From assembly GCF_017833295.1 (NCBI RefSeq), contig NZ_JAFIBW010000001.1:5173501-5237500 (forward strand): DNA of 64,000 nucleotides, read 5' to 3'. The notes under the pieces are model-generated. The model was given only the letters and a program-made list of their open reading frames with translations. It was not told the DNA's origin and did no database searches. The DNA comes from Methylobacterium sp. PvR107 (GTDB lineage Bacteria > Pseudomonadota > Alphaproteobacteria > Rhizobiales > Beijerinckiaceae). The number at the start of each line of letters is the position of its first letter. The stretch's first letter is position 1. Below are positions 16,994 through 24,468 of this stretch, piece after piece. A program made the position numbers and the translations under genes.

Positions 16994-18571
16994 TCAAGAC
17001 CGCCGGATGTTTGTGAACAGCGGCAGGCCCACCTGCATACCGGCGAGATCAGCACGGTAGGCTGTCGGCTGGAGGTACGAACCCAAGGGTAGGAACGGCA
17101 CATCCTCAAACGCCTGGGCTTGAATCTGCCGCGCAATCTCGAGCCGCCCGGCTTGGTCCGCGGCGTCTATCCAGGATTGGCGTTGATTCTCCAGCCGCTC
17201 GTCCGTGGGCCAGCCGTTCCAGGCCCTCAGCCCGGTGCCACGTAGCAGCAGGTGACCCGCTGGGTTCATCACGTCGTAGCCGCCCCAGAACGAGCCGAAC
17301 ACGCTCCAGCCGCCTTTGTCGATCGGCTGCTGGCTTGTGGAACGCTGCACCACGCTACCCCAGTCGGTGGAGACCTCGTCGACGTTCAGGCCGAGCTGAC
17401 GCATCATCGCGACGCCGACGCTGCAGATCGCGCTGATGCGCGGAACGTCCGTCGCCGTCAGGAACACGACCCGCTCGCCCTTATAGCCGGCCGCGGCGAT
17501 GTCGCGTTTGAGCTTGGCGACGTCGTGCTTACCGCTCAGCGCCTCCATGCCGGAATCATTGGCCATGGGCAGACCGGCGGGGCCAAACACGCCGACGCGG
17601 GTGTCTACGGCGGCGTTCTCGCCTGCGACCGCCTGCATGAATTCGGTCTGGTTGACGGCCCGCAGCACGGCGCGCCGGATCGCCGGGTTGTCGAAGGGCG
17701 GGTGGAGGAAATTGAAGCGCAGGACGCCGATGAGGCCCTTGTCTTCCACGACCTCGAGCTTGATCGCCCTGTTCGTGCGCAAGCTCGGCACGAGATCCAT
17801 GAGCGGCTGCTCGACCCAGTCGACCTCGCCGGCCTGGAGAGCGGCGACCTGCGTGCCCGGGTCGGGGTTCGTCAGCCACTCGACGCGGTCGAAATGGGCG
17901 ATGCGCGGCCCGGCGCAGAAGCTCGGCGCTCCGTCACTCCGCGGCACGTAGCCTTCGAAGCGGCGGTACACATTGCGCGCGCCCGGCACGCGCTCGTTCG
18001 CCACGAAGCGGAACGGACCCGAACCGACCATCTCAGTCAAACGGGTGGTGGGCGGTGTCGCAGCCAGCCGCTCCGGCATGATGGCGGCCATGAGGTTCGT
18101 TGGCTTGGCCAAGGCATTCGGTAGGAGCGGAAACGCGTGCTTCAGGCGAAATTCGACCGTCGTGTCGGATGGCGATGAGAGTTCGTCGGTGGCAGCCATC
18201 AGCGCCTGGCCGAAGGAGTCGGTGCTCGCCCACCGTCGGAGACTGGCGACGACATCCCGTCCGAGAACGGGGGTCCCGTCGTGGAACTTCAGCCCGTCGC
18301 GCAGGGTGAGCCGCACGCGCCGGCCACCATCCTCGACGCTCTCGCCCGCCACCATCTGCGGCCGAGGCACACCGGCGGCATCGAGGGCGTAGAGGGTGTC
18401 GAACACCATCATCACGTGGTTGCGGGTGACGAAGGCGCTGACCAACGGATCGAGCAGGGCAAGGTCAGCGTAGGGGATGAACTTGAGTGTTGTGGCGGCC
18501 TCTGCGCGCACGAGTCTCGGCGCGGCGATGAGGGATGCTGTGGCGCCAGCAAGAAAATCGCGTCGCCTCAT
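16994..18571 (-). CDS. Peptide-type ABC transporter binding protein (family 5), orphan
   Basis: This 525-residue SBP_bac_5 protein starts with a twin-arginine-type leader (MRRRDFLAGATASLIAAP, cleavage near VRA). The ATG at 18571 is chosen because it begins this leader; an in-frame ATG lies 51 bp upstream. Motifs include DLALLDPLVSAFVTRNHVMM, GLKFHDGTPVLGRDVVASLR and VGSGPFRFVANERVPGARN. It is clearly paralogous to the protein at 60624-62222 along its whole length (LKFHDG-P--GRD, MPERLAAT, DPGT-AALQ-GEVDW, HPPFD-PA-RR). No permease or ATPase is nearby. The likely ligands are peptides or opine-like compounds. Confidence 0.9.
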   Translation of the reverse strand: MRRRDFLAGATASLIAAPRLVRAEAATTLKFIPYADLALLDPLVSAFVTRNHVMMVFDTLYALDAAGVPRPQMVAGESVEDGGRRVRLTLRDGLKFHDGTPVLGRDVVASLRRWASTDSFGQALMAATDELSSPSDTTVEFRLKHAFPLLPNALAKPTNLMAAIMPERLAATPPTTRLTEMVGSGPFRFVANERVPGARNVYRRFEGYVPRSDGAPSFCAGPRIAHFDRVEWLTNPDPGTQVAALQAGEVDWVEQPLMDLVPSLRTNRAIKLEVVEDKGLIGVLRFNFLHPPFDNPAIRRAVLRAVNQTEFMQAVAGENAAVDTRVGVFGPAGLPMANDSGMEALSGKHDVAKLKRDIAAAGYKGERVVFLTATDVPRISAICSVGVAMMRQLGLNVDEVSTDWGSVVQRSTSQQPIDKGGWSVFGSFWGGYDVMNPAGHLLLRGTGLRAWNGWPTDERLENQRQSWIDAADQAGRLEIARQIQAQAFEDVPFLPLGSYLQPTAYRADLAGMQVGLPLFTNIRRS

Positions 18572-19028
18572 CAAGCGCCTCCAATCCGACGGGTGGCAGT
18601 CGTCGTGCAGATGGCATGCCACGGAGGCTGACCAGCTGGACGGAGCAATCGACCAGGCGGATCTTAAGGCGATTGGCGTCCGATCCTGCCCCTCATCCCT
18701 TCAAAAGCTGCCGTTCCGCTCTCGGCCATCTGCCGCCACGAAGCGCATGCCCGAGCGTCTCTGATGGGCGGATATCTGCTGTTCCGCTTCCGGGCGCAGC
18801 ACCGCGCGAAGCGGACGCCTACCGATTAACTGATATTCTCCGTAATCATAACAGATTTTCAAACATCAAGCAGCAAATAAACGGATGTTATTTTCGTGAA
18901 CTTCATAATTCGATGGAGCTCAGAGGAACATGTCGCGCAACAACAGTCATCCCAAGGACGATAGACTCCGCCGGATCAGCAGTTTCAACCGGTCACGAGG
19001 TCGATTTTCGAACGGCGAGCTTCTCCTG
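18572..19028. other. Gene-free stretch with an AT-rich core
   Basis: This is 457 bp between the orphan binding-protein start and a LysR remnant. The part near 18825-18915 is much richer in A and T than its surroundings. It probably includes the binding-protein promoter, but no clear -35/-10 pair can be fixed. No gene is supported. Confidence 0.4.
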
Positions 19029-19433
19029 TCACCCTTGATGCGAAATCCGACTCAACAACCGCTTGCAAAATTCTTCGGCCGCGACCGGCAACGTCCGGGC
19101 CGCCTTCTTGATCAGGCAAACCGGCCGCTTGGGTTGCGGGTCGTCGATGGGCCGCGATCGCAGTATCCGCTCGGCTCGCAACTCTCGCGCCGAGCCCGGC
19201 AGGATCGTCAGGCCGAGGCCGGCTCGCACCATACCCACTGCGGTCATCATGTATGTCGCCGCGCAGACAACGACCGGCAGCCGGCCCGCACCGATGAAAG
19301 CGAGGTCGACCACCGCCCTCACGCTCGTGGCGGGATCCATCAGGACCAGTGGGAAGCCAGAGAGCGCCTCGACCGTGACCTTCGGCATCGCGCCGATCGC
19401 GTGGCCGCGGGGATAGACGGCGTGCAGTGCATC
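19029..19433 (-). pseudogene. Remnant of a LysR-family regulator, C-terminal part only
   Basis: The frame encodes the second half of a LysR ligand-binding domain: LHAVYPRGHAIGAMPKVTVE, FPLVLMDPATSVRAVVD, then MMTAVGMVRAGLGLTILPGS and a C-terminal CLIKKAARTLPVAAEEFCK. The helix-turn-helix and the first half of the sensor domain are missing; upstream the frame becomes unrelated sequence and runs toward a small gene on the other strand. It is a 5'-truncated gene and almost certainly non-functional. Confidence 0.65.
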
Positions 19434-19538
19434 GCTTGTCCGAGTTGACGGACGGTGCCGTCCTTTCACAGGGAACTTCGCGTGCGCCGGAACGTGGAAT
19501 GCCCCTCCGGCATTCGACCTCCGATCATGGAGGTGACG

Positions 19539-19676
19539 ATGACTGAGAAGAAGGGTCACGGCAGCGCGACGGCCAAGAAGGCGAACGCAAAGGCCAAAAA
19601 GGAAGGCAAGTCCAACCCGCGGACATCCTCATCGGCGCAGGCCGAGCTCGGGAAGAAGGGCGGCAAGAGCAAGTGA
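19539..19676 (+). CDS. Small Lys-rich basic protein
   Basis: This 45-residue protein (MTEKKGHGSATAKKANAKAK to GKKGGKSK) is about one quarter lysine with many Ala, Gly and Ser and no hydrophobic core. A strong GGAGG ribosome site (19529-19533) lies just upstream of the ATG at 19539. A start at 19527 (MEVTMTEKK) is possible but too close to that site. The composition suggests a disordered nucleic-acid-binding or stress-related protein, like the short KGG-type proteins of proteobacteria, but the KGG repeat itself is not present. It stands alone between a decayed LysR gene and the GT-C gene. Confidence 0.6.
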   Translation: MTEKKGHGSATAKKANAKAKKEGKSNPRTSSSAQAELGKKGGKSK

Positions 19677-19842
19677 ATACGGCCGGGCGAGCCAGCTGAT
19701 CGCGCGATCCCGCCGCTGCAAACCCTCAGGCGAAGGTCGACTGCGCCTCGCCTGAGGCTCACCCGACAAGCGGATCGCCCACCTGTGAGGCTGAACGTGC
19801 CCTGATCGTGCGGAGCGGAACGCGCGCGGGGCCACCGCACGC

Positions 19843-21681
19843 TCACTCGCGTCGGATGCGCCAGACTCTGAGCGGCGACCCGCCCGGCATGCCGCCAACC
19901 GGCTCGAGCCAGTCCGGGATTGCCTGGCTGCCGCGGGCGAGGCCGGTCGCGAAGGGTTGCGGCTTGTCCGGCCCGCCCGGTTCGAGCGCGAGCGTGCACA
20001 GCACGAGGTAGTCGGCCCCCCGGTCCCGGGCCACTTCCCTCACGACCGCCTGCGAGCCCTCGAACGCCTCGATCGCGGCGCGCAGCCCGACAAGGTTGCG
20101 ATGATACGGCGCGGCGACGATCGAATGCCCGGTCCTCAGGAGTATGGCCGGCCCCAGGTCGATCTCGCTCAGCACCAGCCCCGTCGGCAGCCGGCCGAGG
20201 GCGGCGAGGGCCGTCGGCTCGGTGCAGGTCGTCCAAGTCCCGGCGATCGCCGGTTGCGTGCCAGGGGCCGCCGCAATGCGCATCGGCACGTCGGCACCGA
20301 TCGCCCAGACCTTGCCCATCATCGTCAGAGGCAGCGCCAGGACGAGCAGCCGCCGCAGGATGGTCGCGTTTTCCCGGACGATCAGCATGGCGCGATCGAG
20401 CGCGAGCGCGGCCATCAGCGGCACGAAGGCGCCCGCGACATACATGCCGCGCACCTGGACCAGCGCAACCAGCGTGCCCGGCCACATCACCGTCGCGACC
20501 GCGAGGAAGAACCGGCGCCGTTCCGGCTCGTGCACGCGGATTGCCATGACGGTGGCGTAAAGCGCGGCCGCGATCAGCGGCACGATGTTGGCCAGCGCCA
20601 CGTCCGGCTCGCCGCGCAGGACCTGCAGGAACGAACGCATCTCGTCGACCCGCTCCAGCCAGGATGTGCGCACGCGCGCGTCCATGCCGGCAAACGGCCC
20701 GGCGAGGCAGGCCGGCGCGATCAGGACGAAACCGGCCGCCACGGCGGCCCCCACCAAAGCCGCGACGGTCGCACGCCCGTTCCGGTTCAGGCCGCGCCGG
20801 TCCGCCGCGAGGGCGGCGACGCCAGCGAGGGCGCCCCCGGCCGCGAGCAGAAGCCAGGGCGGCGAGAGCGCATCGCAGGCCGGGACGGTCCACAGGGCCG
20901 GCGCTGTCTGCGCGCCGAACAGCAGGACGCTCGCCGCGAACAGGCCGGCGCCGAAGCCTGTGAGCCGGCCGGACGCGCGGGCGCCGTGAAGCACCCAGTC
21001 CGCAACCACGAACAGGCCGGCGGCAGCGATGACCGGCAGCGTCTCGAGCCCGATCGCGAGCGACAGGCCGGCCACGAGGCCGGCGACGAGGCCGCGCCGA
21101 ACAGGCCGGTCCGAACGCGCCAGGGCGAGGGCGACCGCCAGCACGGCGCAGAGCTGCGCGTTGTGGTGATCGATCCGGCCGAAGCGAAAGGTGTTCAGGA
21201 AGACGCCGGTCTGCGGCGCAATGAACAGCGTCAGCAAGGCCGGGCGCCACCCGAACAGCCGGCGCATGCCGAGAAAGGCCAGCGCGCCGTAGAGCACGAA
21301 GAGCATCAGCGGCCAGAGTGCGGCGGCGGCCGGCTCCGCGAGTTCGCGCCCGATCAGGGGCGTGAGCGCCAGGATGAGCGCCGCGAGCGGCAGATCGATC
21401 AGGCGGGACCAATGCGATGCGATGCCGGCCGGCGGCAGCATGCGGTGCTGCACGGGGTCGAACCAGCCCTGGCCGGCCAGCAGGTCGCGCACGCCGACGA
21501 GGCGCATCATGTCATCGGTATCGGGCAGGCGCAGCCCGTCGAAGACAGGGATCAGATTGCGCGGATCGTACAGGCCGAACAGCGCGACGAGGACCAGCAT
21601 CCCGATCAGAAGCGGGCTCTCGAACGGCGAACGCCCCGCCTCCGCGCGGCGGACCGAGAGAGTTTCGACGAGGCTGGTCAT
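19843..21681 (-). CDS. GT-C fold membrane glycosyltransferase, STT3/PglB-like
   Basis: This 612-residue protein has roughly a dozen hydrophobic segments followed by a short soluble C-terminal part. The first periplasmic loop carries the acidic motif DTDD (54-57) in LRLPDTDDMMRLVGVRDLL, as expected for GT-C enzymes that use polyprenyl-linked donors. FRFGRIDHHNAQL resembles the DHH element of STT3/PglB proteins. The sequon-binding WWDYG motif is not visible, so it need not be a protein oligosaccharyltransferase. It follows an esterase, a double hydrolase and the carrier-protein operon in the same direction, which hints at transfer of a lipid-linked glycan made by this region. Confidence 0.75.
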   Translation of the reverse strand: MTSLVETLSVRRAEAGRSPFESPLLIGMLVLVALFGLYDPRNLIPVFDGLRLPDTDDMMRLVGVRDLLAGQGWFDPVQHRMLPPAGIASHWSRLIDLPLAALILALTPLIGRELAEPAAAALWPLMLFVLYGALAFLGMRRLFGWRPALLTLFIAPQTGVFLNTFRFGRIDHHNAQLCAVLAVALALARSDRPVRRGLVAGLVAGLSLAIGLETLPVIAAAGLFVVADWVLHGARASGRLTGFGAGLFAASVLLFGAQTAPALWTVPACDALSPPWLLLAAGGALAGVAALAADRRGLNRNGRATVAALVGAAVAAGFVLIAPACLAGPFAGMDARVRTSWLERVDEMRSFLQVLRGEPDVALANIVPLIAAALYATVMAIRVHEPERRRFFLAVATVMWPGTLVALVQVRGMYVAGAFVPLMAALALDRAMLIVRENATILRRLLVLALPLTMMGKVWAIGADVPMRIAAAPGTQPAIAGTWTTCTEPTALAALGRLPTGLVLSEIDLGPAILLRTGHSIVAAPYHRNLVGLRAAIEAFEGSQAVVREVARDRGADYLVLCTLALEPGGPDKPQPFATGLARGSQAIPDWLEPVGGMPGGSPLRVWRIRRE

Positions 21682-21767
21682 GCGAGGATCCCGGACGCCC
21701 GGGGAGAGTGGCAGGACGCGCTTACCGCCGGGTGAAGCGGCCGTTCGGAGCGGATCAACCGACGCCG

Positions 21768-22592
21768 CTAAGGCCCGGCCCGTGCGGCATCGACGAAGCG
21801 GCAGATGTCTCTCGCGACCGAGCTGTGCAGGCTGAACGGAACGCTGAGGGCCTCCACCATGTCGGCGTGACCGAGTCCCGGGTAGATGCGCATCTGCGGC
21901 GTGCTCCCGGAGACCTGAAGCTTGTCCGCCAGCGCGACCGTTCCGGAGGGCTTCACGTCGCCATCCGCCGCCCCCGTGAGCAGCAGCATGGCCGGATGCG
22001 GCCCGGCGGCGTGGTTGATCGGCTGCAAGGCCTGATCGCTGCCCGCGAAGACCTGCCGGTCCTGCGGGTCGTTCAGCGCGGCAACCGCGTAGGGGCCCGA
22101 CAGTCCAACGATGCCCGCCAGGGCCTCCGGGCTGGTCCCGGCCCGTTCCAGCCACGCCGCATCCAGTCCCAGCATCGCGGCGGCCCAGGCGCCGGAGGAA
22201 TGACCCACGACCACGACCCGGCGGGGATCCCCCGTGAATTCGGCCGCGTGCGCGAGCGTCCAGGCGACGGCGGTGGCGTTGTCGTCCAGGATGTCCGGCA
22301 GGCCCGCCGCCGGGACATGCCGGTACTCCGGGATGACCGCGACGAAACCGCGTCGCGCGAAGGCGGCGCCGACATAGGCGACATCTTCCTTGGACCCGCT
22401 CCGCCAGCCGCCGCCGTAGAGGAACACTACGACCGGGTGCGGCCCGGGTCCGCTTGGCCGGTAGATGTCGGCCTGATGGGACTCCCCGGCGGCGTAGGCG
22501 CGCCCCTTGTCCACCTGCACCTCGAGAGGGGCAAGCAGGTTCAGGATCAGCAACGTCAGGTTGACGGCCGACTGCGCCATGAGGCTCAGCAT
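21768..22592 (-). CDS. Alpha/beta-hydrolase, BD-FAE/esterase type
   Basis: This 274-residue hydrolase has the oxyanion motif YGGGW (59-63; HGGGW in many esterases), nucleophile Ser132 in GHSSG, an Asp in TGAADGDVKPS and the His in GLGHADM. Its N-terminus contains a hydrophobic stretch (AVNLTLLILNLLAPLEV) that could be a signal anchor, so the enzyme may act at the membrane or in the periplasm. Homologues are carbohydrate or lipid carboxylesterases. It lies 67 bp after the double hydrolase and 86 bp before the GT-C gene. An acetyl or acyl esterase acting on the local glycan is plausible. Confidence 0.85.
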   Translation of the reverse strand: MLSLMAQSAVNLTLLILNLLAPLEVQVDKGRAYAAGESHQADIYRPSGPGPHPVVVFLYGGGWRSGSKEDVAYVGAAFARRGFVAVIPEYRHVPAAGLPDILDDNATAVAWTLAHAAEFTGDPRRVVVVGHSSGAWAAAMLGLDAAWLERAGTSPEALAGIVGLSGPYAVAALNDPQDRQVFAGSDQALQPINHAAGPHPAMLLLTGAADGDVKPSGTVALADKLQVSGSTPQMRIYPGLGHADMVEALSVPFSLHSSVARDICRFVDAARAGP

Positions 22593-22659
22593 CGGTCGGT
22601 CGTCCGCTGCTGCGCGTCACGCGGCAAAGCCGGCCCAATGCGTCCGATCGGCAGGAGGC

Positions 22660-24468
22660 TCATGTCCGGGCCACTGCGTCGAGGCGGATCTCGGAGACGG
22701 TGGAAGCCGGCCGCGCCGCCGGCACGCGCCGCACGGCCCGCAGCAGCTCGCGCAGCTGCGCCGCCAGCAGGGCCTGCGCCTCGGGCGAGCCGAGATTGTG
22801 ATCCGCGCCGGCCACGACCGTCACCGGCGCGCCGAGGCGCCGGTCGGCCCGGCCGGGAAAGCGTCCGAGGTGGCGGCGCGCGGCGATCAGGCCGGGATCG
22901 CCGGCGCTGTAGAGCAGGCGGATCTCGGCGCCCCGGCGCCGGATGGCTGCGACGCGCCGGGCGACGGAGCCACCCGGGTTGATCGGGCGCCAGGCGCGGC
23001 GGACCCGCCGGAGCGCCGCGTCGAACCCGCGCCGCGCCAGGGCCTCGGCGATCGGCCGGACACGGATCTCGCCCCGGAGCAGGCGCCGCCAGGTCGAGCC
23101 CTGGGTGAGAAGTCCCGCATAGGTGGAGGCGCTCCCGAACGTCTGGCGGATCACGCGGTCGAGATCCTGCTCCGGGTCCCAGTCGAAGCAGTAGAGATTG
23201 ATCAAGAGGGCGCCGGCGATCCGCGGATCCCGGCAAAGGGCCTGGAACGCCGCGTAGGCGCCACTGCACCCGCCCACGAGCACGATGGGGGCGCCCGCAC
23301 CGGCGATCTGATCGACCGCCGCAGCGATGTCGGCGAACCCGTCCGGGGCGAAAAGCGGATTGCGGCCATCCGGACGATCCGCGCTGTCGCCGATCCCGCT
23401 CAGATCGAAGCGGATCGAGGCGATGCCCTCACTGGCCAGGCTCCGAGCCAGTGTCGTGGTCTGGCGCCCCCAACCGGAATGCACGCTCATGCCGGTCGAG
23501 ACGAACACGATTATCGGCGCACTGGTCCCGGGCAGATGCGGCCCGCAGCGAATGCCGAACAGGCCCGGTCCGAATCGGGTCGGCTCCTCGTCCCAGGCGG
23601 AGCCCGCCAGGCGCGCCGGGGGAGGGGGTGGCGCAGCGCCTGCGGACACCGCCATGCCGTCTGTCGCGAAGCCCGTGACGCGCGCGAAGTCCGCAGCCGG
23701 GACGTTGGCGAAGATCGGGTCGCCGACCAGCTGGGCGAGCCCCGGAAACGGACCGGTGACGACGTCGCAACCCAGTGCGCCGAGGCGGGTTGCAAGCGCC
23801 TTCGTCTCGGCAGCGAGCAGGAGCATGCGCGGCGCCGGCGGATTGTCGATCCGCGCGAGATTTAAGTCGGCGAGATCGGCCAGGAACGCGGCCTCCATGC
23901 AGAAGCCGCCGATCGTCAGCGTGTCGGCTTCCTGGGGCGGGTTCGATCCGTCCGGCAGGCGTCCGATCGTCTGGGCGCGCAGACGCATCTCGCGCAGGTA
24001 CGCGTGCCCGCTCTTCACGGGCGCCAGCAGAACGAGCCGGTCCACGGATTCCTGTTCCGCCGCCAGTGCCGCGAGGGTCGCGCCGAGGCGAAGCCCGACA
24101 AGCACGACCTCCGTGACTCCGGTCGCGCGGCGCAAGTAGCCGATGGCTTGGCGGATCGCCGCGACGCAGGACGCGACGCGCGCCTCGCCGGGATCGGCGG
24201 AGTTGCCCTCGCCGGGATAGTCGAAGCGCAGGGTCGGGCAGCCCGCGCCCGCAAGCGCGTCGGCAAGCACCCGCCAGGGCCGGTGGGCGGCCATCTGCTC
24301 GAAGCCGAAGGCTCCGCACAGAACGACGCCTCGCCGGCCCACCGCCGGATGAAGCCAGCCGAACAGACCATCGAACGTCACCGGCTGCGGCGCGCACGGG
24401 CCGGAGGGCGTCGTCGCCCCTCGAAACTCAGGCGTCGTGATCTCAGGCGTCGTGATCTCAGGCGTCAT
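22660..24468 (-). CDS. Two-domain alpha/beta-hydrolase, exosortase-associated-hydrolase-like
   Basis: This 602-residue protein has two tandem alpha/beta-hydrolase domains. Domain 1 (about 45-260) has FDYPGEGNS and, at the nucleophile elbow, GLRLGA (125-130): the expected Ser is Arg127, a pattern recalled from exosortase-A-system hydrolases. Domain 2 (about 315-580) has FVSTGMSVHSGWG, RFDLSGIGDS and GGCSGA with Ser402 as nucleophile, then a late His in GADHNLGS. So domain 2 is probably catalytic and domain 1 structural or binding. The ATG at 24468 lies in a 15-bp tandem repeat that encodes TPEIT units and overlaps the upstream GH2 stop by 11 bp. No exosortase gene is visible in the window. A thioesterase or acyl-transfer role in the carrier-protein pathway is an inference. 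Confidence 0.8.
   Translation of the reverse strand: MTPEITTPEITTPEFRGATTPSGPCAPQPVTFDGLFGWLHPAVGRRGVVLCGAFGFEQMAAHRPWRVLADALAGAGCPTLRFDYPGEGNSADPGEARVASCVAAIRQAIGYLRRATGVTEVVLVGLRLGATLAALAAEQESVDRLVLLAPVKSGHAYLREMRLRAQTIGRLPDGSNPPQEADTLTIGGFCMEAAFLADLADLNLARIDNPPAPRMLLLAAETKALATRLGALGCDVVTGPFPGLAQLVGDPIFANVPAADFARVTGFATDGMAVSAGAAPPPPPARLAGSAWDEEPTRFGPGLFGIRCGPHLPGTSAPIIVFVSTGMSVHSGWGRQTTTLARSLASEGIASIRFDLSGIGDSADRPDGRNPLFAPDGFADIAAAVDQIAGAGAPIVLVGGCSGAYAAFQALCRDPRIAGALLINLYCFDWDPEQDLDRVIRQTFGSASTYAGLLTQGSTWRRLLRGEIRVRPIAEALARRGFDAALRRVRRAWRPINPGGSVARRVAAIRRRGAEIRLLYSAGDPGLIAARRHLGRFPGRADRRLGAPVTVVAGADHNLGSPEAQALLAAQLRELLRAVRRVPAARPASTVSEIRLDAVART
24427..24468. repeat. 15-bp tandem repeat at a gene overlap
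   Basis: CTCAGGCGTCGTGAT occurs at 24427-24441 and 24442-24456, and a third partial copy (CTCAGGCGTCATG) follows. The third copy contains the GH2 stop codon and the start codon of the double hydrolase. On the coding strand the array encodes TPEITTPEITTPEF. Copy-number change would alter the hydrolase N-terminus in steps of five residues without shifting frame. Confidence 0.8.

Noticed and set aside
19843..21681. Calling the GT-C protein a true oligosaccharyltransferase (PglB)
   Set aside because: The acidic and DHH motifs fit the fold, but no WWDYG sequon-binding motif is visible.
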